A DNA stretch of 64,000 nucleotides from Saccharofermentans sp. Lineage in GTDB: Bacteria; Bacillota; Clostridia; Saccharofermentanales; Saccharofermentanaceae. The position numbers were made by a program, and so were the translations under genes. Below the pieces are notes generated by a model. The model did not search any database and was not told the origin of the DNA. It saw nothing but the letters and a program-made list of their open reading frames with translations. Each line of letters begins with the position of its first letter. The stretch's first letter is position 1. Positions 45,455 through 55,838 of the stretch are shown piece by piece. The stretch spans positions 1-64,000 of the forward strand of contig JAILNR010000019.1 in assembly GCA_024691325.1 (NCBI GenBank), given 5' to 3'.

Positions 45455-46582
45455 ATGCGTCTTAAGATAAAGGACAGAAGATTCGATTTTTGTGCGCAGG
45501 CGCCGGACTCAAAATCGGTGTACCACAGAGAGCTCATAGTAAGGTTTCTGCACGGGATAAAAGACGATCTTTCTTTCCGGGATTCAGACAGCAAGGATAT
45601 CACGGCAACCAAGGAATGCCTTAAAGCTTTGTCATCAGATCAGAATGTTTTGGACTGTAATGAATCCGGTTCGACATTAAGGTTTATGATCCCTGTCGCA
45701 TGCGCTTTTCTTAAGTCACAGAACAAAAAGATCAGGCTTGTTTTTAAGACCGCGGGCCGCTTGTTTGACAGGCCTCTTGATGATCTTGAGATTTGTCTTG
45801 GCGAACATGGCATCGTTATAAGTAAAGATGCTCAAACAAGAAGTTTCATAGTAGAGGGGGATTTGACGGAAGGGCGCTTTGTGATAGACGGAAGTGTCTC
45901 TTCACAATACGTATCCGGTCTTCTGATGGCGATGATCGTCTTGCCTCACTCAAATGTTGAGGTTAAGGGCGAGGCATCTTCCATTCACTATATCGAACTT
46001 ACAAAGGCCGTTATCGGCAAGTATGCGGGAGGCGTCTTAAATCCTGAACTTGATGTGGAAGGAGACTGGTCAGCTGGTGCATTTCTTTTGTGCCTCGATA
46101 AACTTATAGACGGACATGTAAGCGTCGGGAATCTTAATGCGGATTCGGTTCAGGGCGATAAGGAGATATTAAAGTTTCTCTCCTCGTGCGGCGCGGATGA
46201 ACTTACCTGGGACTGCAGGGACATTCCCGATATCGTTCCCTATATGGCGGTTACAGCTGCATTCACCAACAAAAAGACGGTGTTTAAAAACATAAGCAGG
46301 CTCCGTGTTAAAGAGTCTGACCGCGTCGCTGCTATAAGAGAGCAGCTTTCCGAAGCGGGCATCAAAACAGAAGAGACCCAAGACGATCTTACGGTCCTGG
46401 CCTATGAGGAAAATCATCCGTCAGACACGGTAAGTCTTAAATCTTATAATGATCACAGGATGGTGATGTCGGCACTTCTTCTGGCATGCGCTTTAAGATG
46501 TGATCTTGATATTGATACAATAGACCCGGTGGATAAATCTTTCCCCGGACTTAAAAGCATTATAAGGGAGGAGTTCTCTTAA
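45455..46582 (+). CDS. aroA: 3-phosphoshikimate 1-carboxyvinyltransferase (EPSP synthase)
   Basis: DSKSVYHRELI, NESGSTLRFMIP, RLRVKESDRVAA, DHRMVMSALL. Confidence 0.93.
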   Translation: MRLKIKDRRFDFCAQAPDSKSVYHRELIVRFLHGIKDDLSFRDSDSKDITATKECLKALSSDQNVLDCNESGSTLRFMIPVACAFLKSQNKKIRLVFKTAGRLFDRPLDDLEICLGEHGIVISKDAQTRSFIVEGDLTEGRFVIDGSVSSQYVSGLLMAMIVLPHSNVEVKGEASSIHYIELTKAVIGKYAGGVLNPELDVEGDWSAGAFLLCLDKLIDGHVSVGNLNADSVQGDKEILKFLSSCGADELTWDCRDIPDIVPYMAVTAAFTNKKTVFKNISRLRVKESDRVAAIREQLSEAGIKTEETQDDLTVLAYEENHPSDTVSLKSYNDHRMVMSALLLACALRCDLDIDTIDPVDKSFPGLKSIIREEFS

Positions 46583-47685
46583 TGAGTATGGACAGCACAT
46601 ACAGGGGAGATAAGCTCGAGCTTAAGATCTACGGGCAGTCTCACAGCCCCACGATAGGTGTCTTCATCAAAGGACTCCCCGACGGCGTTAATCCTGACGA
46701 GGACTTCACACGCGCACTTATGGCAAGGCGCGCTCCGGGAAAGAATAAGTGGTCCACGCCCAGAAACGAGAAGGACGAGGTCATCTTCGAAAAGTTTGAG
46801 GACACACTTCACGGCTACATCGTTAACACCAACACAAAGCCCAAGGACTATGCCTCGATCTTAAACAAGCCGAGGCCGGGACACGCTGATTACACTGGAA
46901 AGATCAAGTATAAAGATGAAGCCGCACAAAGCGGAGGCGGAATCTTCTCAGGAAGAATGACTGCACCTCTTTGTATCGCGGGATCGATCGCGATGAACGA
47001 ACTTAACAAGCGCGGAATAAATGTATATGCACATCTTAAAAAGTGCGGCGGCGTTAAGGATGAATCCTATTATGACCACAGCGTTAATGATGAAGGGTTC
47101 AAAAAGAAACTCTCTTTGGTCTGCACAAAGGAATTTCCTTCTGTAAGTGATGAGGCAGGTGAGAAGATGAAGGCAAAGATCGAGGAAGCAAGGCTTGACC
47201 TTGATTCTGTCGGCGCTGTCGTTGAGTGCGTCATCTACGGTTTGCCTGCGGGTCTGGGAGGACCTATTTTCGACGGGCTTGAGGGCAAGATAGCAAACCT
47301 TATCTACGCTATTCCTGCTGTCAAAGGTGTTGAGTTTGGTGCCGGTTTTGATGTTGCGGATATGAGAGGGTCGCAGAATAACGATGCGTTCGAATACGAG
47401 GACGGCAAGGTTGTTCTGAAGACAAATAACTGCGGCGGAATACTGGGTGGAATAAGTGTGGGTGATGCGGCGCCCCTGGTGTTTGACTGTGCTTTCAAGC
47501 CCACGCCTTCAATCGGTAAGACACAGAAGACTATTGATATTAAACAAAAGAATAATACAGATATAAATATAGAGGGCAGACACGATCCGTGTGTTGCTCC
47601 CCGCGCCGTGCCCGTAGTAGAGGCTGCGGCTGCGCTGGCTGTTTACGATGCGGTCCTTGCGGAGGAAAGTGATGAAAACGCTTGA
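46582..47685 (+). CDS. aroC: Chorismate synthase
   Basis: SHSPTIGVFIKGLPDG, MARRAPGKNKWSTPRNEKDEVIF, RHDPCVAPRAVPVVEA. Confidence 0.95.
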   Translation: MSMDSTYRGDKLELKIYGQSHSPTIGVFIKGLPDGVNPDEDFTRALMARRAPGKNKWSTPRNEKDEVIFEKFEDTLHGYIVNTNTKPKDYASILNKPRPGHADYTGKIKYKDEAAQSGGGIFSGRMTAPLCIAGSIAMNELNKRGINVYAHLKKCGGVKDESYYDHSVNDEGFKKKLSLVCTKEFPSVSDEAGEKMKAKIEEARLDLDSVGAVVECVIYGLPAGLGGPIFDGLEGKIANLIYAIPAVKGVEFGAGFDVADMRGSQNNDAFEYEDGKVVLKTNNCGGILGGISVGDAAPLVFDCAFKPTPSIGKTQKTIDIKQKNNTDINIEGRHDPCVAPRAVPVVEAAAALAVYDAVLAEESDENA

Positions 47686-49207
47686 TGAATTAAGACGTGA
47701 CATAGACGCGGCTGATAAGGATCTGATCGATGCTTTTGCAAGAAGACTTAAGACCGCGAAGGCTATAGGCGAGTTAAAGAAGATAGAGGGCAAGCCCGTA
47801 TTCGATGAGGCACGCGAAGCCGCGAAGATCGGCAGCCTCAAGTCACTTGCAGCGTTTGAAGCAAGGCCGTATGTGGACAGACTTTATAAAGAGGTTATGG
47901 GGATTGCAAAAGACTTGGAGTCGAAGCCTCTGTTCGGAGTGCTCGGCAAGTCGATACCTCATACTTATTCCCCGCAGATCCATAGTCTTATTACGGATGA
48001 GTATGCATATACAGTCATCGAGAGAGATGAAGACGAATTGGATGAACTCTGGTCTCAGGGTAAAAGAGGTGTGTACGGAGGCTTTAACGTAACCATCCCC
48101 TACAAGCGTAATGCCTGTGCTTTGTGCGATGAATTAACAGAAGGCGCAGCCAACATCAAGGCGGTCAACACGGTCGTCTTTAAAGAGAACGGCAGGACTC
48201 TCGGAGCTAATACGGATGTTTACGGTTTTGAATACATGCTTAAGTCCTCGGGCATCGATCCAAACGGGAAAGCAGTTCTCATCCTGGGAACGGGAGGTGC
48301 GTCTGCCGCTGTTAAAGAGGCTCTCACAAGACTTAAGTCCGGAAGCATCAGATTCGTAAGCAGGTCCGGCGACATCAATTACGGCAATGTTTACGATGCG
48401 TGTGCTGATGCCAACATTATCGTTAACTGTACTCCTGTCGGCATGTATCCTGAAGTGACGGATTCACCTATAGACCTTACGAGATTTACGAATCTTGAGG
48501 CTGTTGCAGATATAGTCTATAACCCGTCATGCACGAGACTTCTTTATGATGCAGAAAAGCTCGGCCTTAAGACGGCGGGCGGACTTAAGATGCTGGTTGC
48601 ACAGGCGTTCAAGGCATCCGCATTCTTCTTAGGTGCCGCGAATGATGAAGAGGCGGAAGCGCGTGTAAATGAAAGTGACATAAAAAGGGTTACCGGCATT
48701 CTTGAGAACCGCATGAAGAACATAACGGTGATCGGTATGCCGGGGTCAGGCAAGACAGAGTTTGCGAAGGAACTTGCTTTGCGCCTCGGAAGAGAATTTA
48801 TAGATCTTGATGATGAGTACACTAAGGATTATGGTGTGACTCCCGCACAGACGATAGAGAATGAAGGTGAGGAGACATTCAGAAAGAATGAATCCCTGAC
48901 AGCTCTTAAGCACCTTATCAAAAGCGGATGCGTTATATCGTGCGGCGGCGGCATCGTGACAAAGCAGCAAAATGCTTTTCCTTTAAAGTGCAACTCACGT
49001 GTTATTTATAATGAGCGTCCTCTTGAGGCACTTGCTTTGGGCGGCAGACCCATAAGTGCGGCAAAGGGTACAGCGGCGATTTACGAAGAGCGTAAGGATG
49101 CGTATGAATCTCTTGCGGATATGAAAATATCCGTCGGTGCGAAGCAGACACCTGAGGAATATATTGAGGAGGCAGTGAGGATCTACCATGAAAATACTTG
49201 TTCTTAA
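47672..49207 (+). CDS. Trifunctional fusion: chorismate mutase (AroQ-type) + shikimate dehydrogenase + shikimate kinase
   Basis: LDELRRDIDAADKDLIDAFARR (CM); GKSIPHTYSPQIHSL, GGFNVTIPYKR, LGTGGAS (AroE); IGMPGSGKTEFAKELA, SCGGGIV, GGRPI (AroK). Confidence 0.93.
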   Translation: MKTLDELRRDIDAADKDLIDAFARRLKTAKAIGELKKIEGKPVFDEAREAAKIGSLKSLAAFEARPYVDRLYKEVMGIAKDLESKPLFGVLGKSIPHTYSPQIHSLITDEYAYTVIERDEDELDELWSQGKRGVYGGFNVTIPYKRNACALCDELTEGAANIKAVNTVVFKENGRTLGANTDVYGFEYMLKSSGIDPNGKAVLILGTGGASAAVKEALTRLKSGSIRFVSRSGDINYGNVYDACADANIIVNCTPVGMYPEVTDSPIDLTRFTNLEAVADIVYNPSCTRLLYDAEKLGLKTAGGLKMLVAQAFKASAFFLGAANDEEAEARVNESDIKRVTGILENRMKNITVIGMPGSGKTEFAKELALRLGREFIDLDDEYTKDYGVTPAQTIENEGEETFRKNESLTALKHLIKSGCVISCGGGIVTKQQNAFPLKCNSRVIYNERPLEALALGGRPISAAKGTAAIYEERKDAYESLADMKISVGAKQTPEEYIEEAVRIYHENTCS

Positions 49208-49619
49208 CGGACCTAACCTTAACATGCTCGGCATAAGAGAGCCCGACATCTACGGCAAAAAGACATACGCGGATCTCACCGCACTTATAAAAGCACACTG
49301 CGAAAAGAACAATATCGATGTCACCTTCAAGCAGAGCAATCACGAGGGTGCACTTGTTGACTTCATACAGCAGGCGTACTTCGAGAAATGCGATGGCATC
49401 GTTATCAACCCCGGTGCCTATACGCATACTTCGGTTGCAATCCTGGATGCACTTAAGGCAGTTGCCATTCCTTTTGTGGAAGTACACATAAGTGATATCG
49501 ATGAGCGTGAGGGATTCCGCCAGATATCGTACATTTCGAGCATAGCCGAGACGACTATAAAAGGACGCGGATTTGACGGTTATATCGAAGCTGTGGATTT
49601 CCTTAAAGAGCGTTTATGA
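49188..49619 (+). CDS. aroQ: 3-dehydroquinate dehydratase type II
   Basis: LNGPNLNMLGIREPDIYG, QSNHEGALVDFIQ, NPGAYTHTSVAILDAL. Confidence 0.96.
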   Translation: MKILVLNGPNLNMLGIREPDIYGKKTYADLTALIKAHCEKNNIDVTFKQSNHEGALVDFIQQAYFEKCDGIVINPGAYTHTSVAILDALKAVAIPFVEVHISDIDEREGFRQISYISSIAETTIKGRGFDGYIEAVDFLKERL

Positions 49620-49649
49620 TAAAATGACGTTTGCAAAGGAGATAGTTAA

Positions 49650-50969
49650 ATGTCTGATAATGAGAAAGATAACATATTAAATCTTGAAGGCGATGATCTT
49701 GATGCTGCCTTGATGGCGGCTATCGAGGAGACCGAAGAAGAGGAGCAGCAGGCCCGCCTCAAAAGAGAGGAAGAGCATAAGGAGCGTGCCGAGCAGGCGC
49801 GTATAACTGCTATTGAGAATGAGAAGCAGAAGGCAAAGGTCGATGCTATCCGTGCACAAATCAATAAAGCAAATCAGAGATTCTTTCTCGTTAATGAGGG
49901 AAGCGAGTGTGATGAGGCGAAGGGGACCGCTTCTTTGAGAGGTTCTTTGTTCGGTCAGGTCAAGACGGGAGACACCGCATTCCTCTACAGAGATGACGGC
50001 AAGGTTCTTCCTACAAAAGTCATCGGAGTAGAAGTATTAAATAACAGCATATATGAGCCTGTAGGTGAGACGCGTGATAAGAGCGTGGTACTCACGATAG
50101 AGGTTGATTACAAGAAGACGGGATTTACAAAGGAGAATGCTGCACCTAAGTATGCGGTCCTCTCATCTGTTAATCCTCCTGTTGCAGACAGTAAAGGTAA
50201 TGCTCCCATCGAGAATCCCGCACTCTTTGCACTGTCTTTGCGTTATAACTCGTTGAAGGCTGACAAGGATTATATAAGAAACTTCATGCAACATACCGTG
50301 AACGGAAGATTTGTCGTTCCCGCACATACGAGTGACGAAGTCGGACAGGACGGTAAGAAGAAGATACAGATAGTCATGCTCATGGATAAAAGTCATGGCG
50401 ACAGAAAGATATTCCCGCTTTTTACTGATATAAGAACAGTAATGCTTTGGAAGGATCTGTTTAAGAGCGCTAACAAGCCCGCTCTCATTTCCATGAGATT
50501 CCCTGAGGTAGTTAAGTTTATACAGAAGGAAGGATTTGATGCTGCCATCAATCCTATGGGACCTGTCCCGACCTTCCTGCCTAACAAGCTTTTGATGCAG
50601 ATAGCATCAAATCTCGGAAACGGTCCCATAAAGAAGGAAGTGATCACTGACGGATCCAAGATAATGATCGGACCCGTGCAGGATAATCCCGAATCAGATG
50701 CTGTGAGACAGGCTCTTATCAAGCACTGTGAGGGTGTCGGACAGATAAATAAGGCAGGGCTTCTTTATATCAAGAGGAATAACCGCGTAAGCTACTTTGT
50801 TATTATAGATGCCCCCAAGGAGGAGGCGGGAACGCTTTTCCCCGGTATACTTGCTGCGCTGAAGCCTCACCTTAATGCCGTTAAGACGGTCGATTTCTCT
50901 GTCTTGTCGGAGACTCCGTTTGCGGTGGATTACTTTTCGAAGAAGAAGTGGGACTACATCCGCAAGTAA
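49650..50969 (+). CDS. SseB-like domain-containing protein
   Basis: RFVVPAHT...FPLFTDIRTVMLW and C-terminal SseB_C-like region. Confidence 0.7.
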   Translation: MSDNEKDNILNLEGDDLDAALMAAIEETEEEEQQARLKREEEHKERAEQARITAIENEKQKAKVDAIRAQINKANQRFFLVNEGSECDEAKGTASLRGSLFGQVKTGDTAFLYRDDGKVLPTKVIGVEVLNNSIYEPVGETRDKSVVLTIEVDYKKTGFTKENAAPKYAVLSSVNPPVADSKGNAPIENPALFALSLRYNSLKADKDYIRNFMQHTVNGRFVVPAHTSDEVGQDGKKKIQIVMLMDKSHGDRKIFPLFTDIRTVMLWKDLFKSANKPALISMRFPEVVKFIQKEGFDAAINPMGPVPTFLPNKLLMQIASNLGNGPIKKEVITDGSKIMIGPVQDNPESDAVRQALIKHCEGVGQINKAGLLYIKRNNRVSYFVIIDAPKEEAGTLFPGILAALKPHLNAVKTVDFSVLSETPFAVDYFSKKKWDYIRK

Positions 50970-51020
50970 TTATGCGTCTTCTGTGCTATAATTGCGCCGA
51001 TACTTATTAAGGAGCAGTAT

Positions 51021-51200
51021 ATGACACAGGATCCCAACATTTTGTTGAGCGTTATTAACACAGGGCTTCGCGATGAATACGCGACGCTTGAGGATCTTTG
51101 TGCGTCAAAACTTCTTAATGAGGATGAGGTAAGAGGGAAGCTTCTTGGCATAGGATATGTTTATGACGAGGAGCAAAACAGATTTATTCTTAAACAGTAA
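51021..51200 (+). CDS. Small DUF4250-like protein (59 aa)
   Basis: taaggagcagtatATG; MTQDPNILLSVINTGLRDEYATLEDLCASKLLNEDEVRGKLLGIGYVYDEEQNRFILKQ; not in supplied ORF track. Confidence 0.8.
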   Translation: MTQDPNILLSVINTGLRDEYATLEDLCASKLLNEDEVRGKLLGIGYVYDEEQNRFILKQ

Positions 51201-51223
51201 TTAATTATTAAGGAGTTAATATT

Positions 51224-52816
51224 ATGAGACCAAAACCCGTAGTAATGATGGTTCTTGACGGTTACGGAATCACGGACCACGAAGAAGGCAATGCCATTAA
51301 GATGGCAAACACACCTGTTATGGACAAGCTTATGGCTGAATGTCCTTATCAGCTGGGACTCGCTTCCGGCCTCTCGGTAGGACTTCCTGACGGTCAGATG
51401 GGTAACTCCGAAGTAGGACACATGAATATCGGTTCAGGCCGTATCATCTACCAGGACCTCACACTTATTACAAAGTATATCGAGGACGGCGTCTTCTTTA
51501 AGAATGAGGAGCTTCTTCGTGCAATCGATAACTGCAAGAAGAACAATTCAGATCTTCACATCTGGGGTCTTCTTTCTGACGGCGGTGTTCACAGCCACAT
51601 CACACACCTGTACGCATTGATTGAGATGTGCAAGAAGGAAGGACTTCAGAATGTATATGTTCATCCTTTCTTTGACGGACGTGATACTCCTCCTGCATCA
51701 GGTAAGGATTATCTTCAGGCTCTCGTTGACAAGATGAATGAGATCGGCTGCGGTAAGGTTGCTTCCATGTCAGGCCGTTACTACGCTATGGACCGTGACA
51801 GCAACTGGGACCGTATACAGAAGGCATATGATGCTCTTGTAATTGGAGAAGGCGTTAAGGATACAGACCCGGTCGCTGCTATGCAGAAGTCTTACGACAA
51901 CGGCGTAACAGACGAGTTCGTTCTTCCTACTGTTATTACAGATGAGAGCGGCAAGCCTTTGTCAGTTGTTAAGCCTAATGACTCCGTCATCTTCTTTAAC
52001 TTCCGTCCTGACAGAGCACGTGAGATCACAAAGGCATTCTGTTTCTCCGATGAGGACATCGCAGCTTCCGAGGGTGATGCTTCTGATACGAAGTGCATCA
52101 AGTTCCTGAAGCGCCACAACGGCTTCATGCCTTTGACATATGTTTGCTTCAAGGATTATGACGAGACTATCCCCAACAAGTATGTCGCTTTCAAGAAGGA
52201 AGAGATCAAGAACACATTGGGTGAGTATCTTGCAAATAACGGCTTGAAGCAGTTAAGACTTGCCGAGACAGAGAAGTATGCACACGTTACATTCTTCTTT
52301 AACGGCGGTATCGAGGATCCCAATAAGGATGAGGACAGAACACTGGTTCCTTCTCCTGCTGTTGCAACATATGACCTTAAGCCTGAGATGAGCGCTCCCG
52401 AAGTATCCGAGAAGCTCAATGCGGCTATCACATCCGGTGAATATGATGTGATCATCATCAACTTCGCTAACCCTGACATGGTAGGTCATACAGGTGTTAT
52501 CGAGGCTGCCGTAAAGGCTGTAGAGCGTATCGATCAGTGTGTCGGTGCTGCCGTTGACGCTGTTAAGCAGGTTGGCGGAACGCTCTTCATCTGCGCCGAT
52601 CACGGTAACGCTGAGCAGATGATCAACTATGAGACAAAGGCACCTCATACGGCTCACACAACAAATCCCGTACCGTTCATACTCGTGAACTACGATCCGG
52701 CTTACACACTCCGTGAAGGCGGCAGACTGTGCGATATCGCTCCCACCCTGCTTGAGATCATGGGTCTCCCGCAGCCTTCCGAGATGACAGGAAAGAGCCT
52801 GCTCATCAAGAAGTAA
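51224..52816 (+). CDS. gpmI: 2,3-bisphosphoglycerate-independent phosphoglycerate mutase
   Basis: VVMMVLDGYGITDHEEGNAI, GNSEVGHMNIGSGR, ADHGNAEQM. Confidence 0.97.
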   Translation: MRPKPVVMMVLDGYGITDHEEGNAIKMANTPVMDKLMAECPYQLGLASGLSVGLPDGQMGNSEVGHMNIGSGRIIYQDLTLITKYIEDGVFFKNEELLRAIDNCKKNNSDLHIWGLLSDGGVHSHITHLYALIEMCKKEGLQNVYVHPFFDGRDTPPASGKDYLQALVDKMNEIGCGKVASMSGRYYAMDRDSNWDRIQKAYDALVIGEGVKDTDPVAAMQKSYDNGVTDEFVLPTVITDESGKPLSVVKPNDSVIFFNFRPDRAREITKAFCFSDEDIAASEGDASDTKCIKFLKRHNGFMPLTYVCFKDYDETIPNKYVAFKKEEIKNTLGEYLANNGLKQLRLAETEKYAHVTFFFNGGIEDPNKDEDRTLVPSPAVATYDLKPEMSAPEVSEKLNAAITSGEYDVIIINFANPDMVGHTGVIEAAVKAVERIDQCVGAAVDAVKQVGGTLFICADHGNAEQMINYETKAPHTAHTTNPVPFILVNYDPAYTLREGGRLCDIAPTLLEIMGLPQPSEMTGKSLLIKK

Positions 52817-52848
52817 TCCCGGTAAAATACAACTTTATGAAAACCCCG

Positions 52849-52873
52849 AAGACCGCGTAACTGCGGTCTTTTT
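52849..52873 (+). terminator. Intrinsic terminator downstream of gpmI
   Basis: AAGACCGC-GTAACT-GCGGTCTT followed by T run. Confidence 0.88.
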
Positions 52874-52907
52874 CGTGCTTTTGTACCCCTATGTTTCGAA
52901 AATGTAA

Positions 52908-52952
52908 CACAATATATAGTGGTTTGTTATTGACCTTACCACAATATATAGT
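52908..52952 (+). promoter_or_regulatory. Tandem NrdR-box-like sites upstream of nrdD
   Basis: CACAATATATAGT at 52908-52920 and 52940-52952, 32 bp apart start to start. Confidence 0.85.
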
Positions 52953-53093
52953 TAGAATGTTGAAGCAAGAACGGGGAATCAAAAATCCGTTAGAAATGTA
53001 ACATTACAATTGGAAAAAGCGGTTAACAATCTTTTGTAACATTGTTACAATGGACAAATCAATTCAAACAACGACAAAGGGCAGGGTGCACAA

Positions 53094-55277
53094 ATGAAGA
53101 TCATTAAGCGTAACAAGCAGGAAGTAGAATTCGACATCACCAAGATCATCGGAGCTATTACAAAGGCTAACGAGGCTGCTAAGGAATCTGACCGTATGAC
53201 ACCTAAGCAGATTACGAGAATTGCCGAGCGTGTTACTAATGAATGCGAGAAGGTCAACCGTGCTTTGTCCGTCGAGGAGATCCAGGATCTCGTTGAGAAG
53301 CAGATCATGGCTCACGGCGCTTATGAAGTTGCAAAGCTCTATGTAACCTACCGCTATACAAGAACCCTCATCCGTCAGTCCAATACGACAGATGAGTCCA
53401 TCCTTACCCTTATCGAGTGCAATAACGAAGAATTGAAGCAGGAGAATTCCAATAAGAATCCTACAGTCAACAGCGTACAGCGTGACTATATGGCAGGTGA
53501 GGTAAGTAAGGATCTCACAAAGAGACTTCTCCTTCCGCCCGAAGTTGTCGAGGCTCACGAAGACGGACGTATCCACTTCCACGACAGCGACTACTTCGCA
53601 CAGCATATGCATAACTGCGATCTCGTTAACCTCGAGGATATGCTCCAGAACGGAACTGTTATCTCCGGCACGATGATCGAGAAGCCTCACAGCTTCTCCA
53701 CAGCTTGCAATATCGCAACACAGATTATCGCCCAGGTTGCATCCAACCAGTACGGCGGTCAGTCCATATCCCTCACACACTTAGCTCCCTTCGTTCAGAT
53801 CTCAAGAGAGAAGATCATGAAGAAGGTGGAGACAGAGTTCGAGGAATTAGGCATCAATCCTCCCGAGGAGAAGAAGAAGCAGATCGTTGAGCAGAGACTT
53901 CACGAGGAGATCGAGCGTGGTGTACAGACTATCCAGTATCAGGTAGTAACACTCCTCACAACTAACGGCCAGGCTCCGTTCGTAACTGTATTCATGTATT
54001 TAAACGAGGCTAAGGATCCCCAGCTCAAGGCTGACCTTGCAATGATCATCGAGGAAGTTCTTAAGCAGAGAATCCAGGGCGTAAAGAATGAGGCTGGTGT
54101 TTATATCACACCCGCATTCCCTAAGCTCATATATGTTCTTGAGGAAGATAACATCAAGGAGGGTTCTCCTTACTACGAGCTTACAAGACTCGCTGCAAAG
54201 TGTACTGCAAAGAGAATGGTTCCTGACTATATCTCTGAGAAGGTGATGCTCGATCTTAAGAAGGATAAGAACGGTGACGGTCACTGCTACACATGCATGG
54301 GCTGCAGATCATTCCTTACTCCTTATGTTGATGAGAAGGGCCAGCCTAAGTACTACGGCAGATTCAATCAGGGTGTTGTCACACTTAACCTTGTTGATGT
54401 GGCATGCTCCGCTTGCTGCGAGTCAAGAAACGAAGAGAAGTTCTGGACTATCCTTGAGGAGAGACTTGAACTTTGCCACAAGGCACTCCGTGCAAGACAT
54501 GACAGACTTTCCGGAACACTTTCCGATGCTGCTCCTATCTTGTGGCAGTATGGTGCTCTCGCAAGACTTGAGAAGGGCGAGCCTATTACGAAGCTCCTTT
54601 ACGGCGGATACTCAACCCTTTCGCTGGGTTACGCAGGTCTTTGGGAGTGCGTCTATGAAGTAACGGGCAAGAAGCTTACCGAACCCGAGGGTGAAGCCTT
54701 CGGTCTCAAGGTTATGGAGGCTTTGAATGCTGCATGTGCTAAGTGGAAGGCTGCCGAGAATATCGACTATTCCATCTACGGCACACCGCTCGAGTCAACA
54801 ACATACAAGTTTGCCAAGGCTCTTCAGAGAAGATTCGGAATCATCAAGGGTGTTACTGATAAGAACTACATCACGAACAGTTACCACATCCATGTAACTG
54901 AGCAGATCAATGCTTTCGATAAGCTTAAGCTCGAGAGCAAGTTCCAGCGTCTGTCTCCCGGCGGTGCTATCTCTTACATCGAGGTTCCCAACATGCAGAA
55001 CAACATCGATGCAGTTATGGATGTCATGAAGTTCATCTACGATAACATCATGTACGCAGAACTCAATACCAAGTCCGACTACTGCCAGGTATGCGGATAT
55101 GACGGAGAGATCGGTATCGAGGAGAGAGACCATAAGCTCGTATGGGTATGTCCCAAGTGCGGAAACGACGATGAGAACAAGCTTAATGTCGCAAGAAGAA
55201 CATGCGGATATATCGGAACACAGTTCTGGAACCAGGGCAGAACACAGGAGATAAGAGAGCGTGTAATGCATCTTTGA
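53094..55277 (+). CDS. nrdD: Anaerobic ribonucleoside-triphosphate reductase
   Basis: N-terminal ATP-cone; HFHDSDY; CQVCGYDGEIG..CPKCGND and C-terminal glycyl-radical RTCGYIG. Confidence 0.97.
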   Translation: MKIIKRNKQEVEFDITKIIGAITKANEAAKESDRMTPKQITRIAERVTNECEKVNRALSVEEIQDLVEKQIMAHGAYEVAKLYVTYRYTRTLIRQSNTTDESILTLIECNNEELKQENSNKNPTVNSVQRDYMAGEVSKDLTKRLLLPPEVVEAHEDGRIHFHDSDYFAQHMHNCDLVNLEDMLQNGTVISGTMIEKPHSFSTACNIATQIIAQVASNQYGGQSISLTHLAPFVQISREKIMKKVETEFEELGINPPEEKKKQIVEQRLHEEIERGVQTIQYQVVTLLTTNGQAPFVTVFMYLNEAKDPQLKADLAMIIEEVLKQRIQGVKNEAGVYITPAFPKLIYVLEEDNIKEGSPYYELTRLAAKCTAKRMVPDYISEKVMLDLKKDKNGDGHCYTCMGCRSFLTPYVDEKGQPKYYGRFNQGVVTLNLVDVACSACCESRNEEKFWTILEERLELCHKALRARHDRLSGTLSDAAPILWQYGALARLEKGEPITKLLYGGYSTLSLGYAGLWECVYEVTGKKLTEPEGEAFGLKVMEALNAACAKWKAAENIDYSIYGTPLESTTYKFAKALQRRFGIIKGVTDKNYITNSYHIHVTEQINAFDKLKLESKFQRLSPGGAISYIEVPNMQNNIDAVMDVMKFIYDNIMYAELNTKSDYCQVCGYDGEIGIEERDHKLVWVCPKCGNDDENKLNVARRTCGYIGTQFWNQGRTQEIRERVMHL

Positions 55278-55298
55278 TGCGCTCTTAATACCTTTGCC

Positions 55299-55838
55299 AT
55301 GTACTATAGTGCGATCAAAGACTGCGATATTGCTAACGGTGTAGGTGTCAGGGTCACGTTATTTGTATCCGGGTGCACCAACCGCTGCGAGGGCTGTTTT
55401 AATCCCGAGACCTGGAACTTCTGTCACGGTCAGGAATTCACGGATGAGACCAAAGAGGAGATCTTCTCTTTGCTTGGTCACGACTATATCAATGGTCTGA
55501 CCTTGCTCGGAGGTGAGCCGTTTGAGCCTCAGAACCAGCGGGATCTTCTCCCGTTCCTGCGTGAATTTAAGGAGAAATTCCCTGATAAGACACTATGGGC
55601 ATTTACAGGTTTTTATTATGAGACGGAGCTTCTTGTTGACGGTTCCCACCCCAGATGTGAAGCAACAGACGAGATATTGGGTATGGTCGATGTTCTTGTC
55701 GAGGGAAGGTTCATACTCGCCCAAAAGGACATAAGTTTGGTGTATCGTGGCTCTTCAAATCAGCGTATAATAGATATGATTAGAACGCGCGAGAAGGGCG
55801 AAGTGGTACTTTGGGACGAGAAACTGGCAACAAGTTAA
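55299..55838 (+). CDS. nrdG: Anaerobic ribonucleotide reductase activating protein (radical SAM)
   Basis: VSGCTNRCEGCFNPETW; LTLLGGEPF. Confidence 0.96.
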   Translation: MYYSAIKDCDIANGVGVRVTLFVSGCTNRCEGCFNPETWNFCHGQEFTDETKEEIFSLLGHDYINGLTLLGGEPFEPQNQRDLLPFLREFKEKFPDKTLWAFTGFYYETELLVDGSHPRCEATDEILGMVDVLVEGRFILAQKDISLVYRGSSNQRIIDMIRTREKGEVVLWDEKLATS

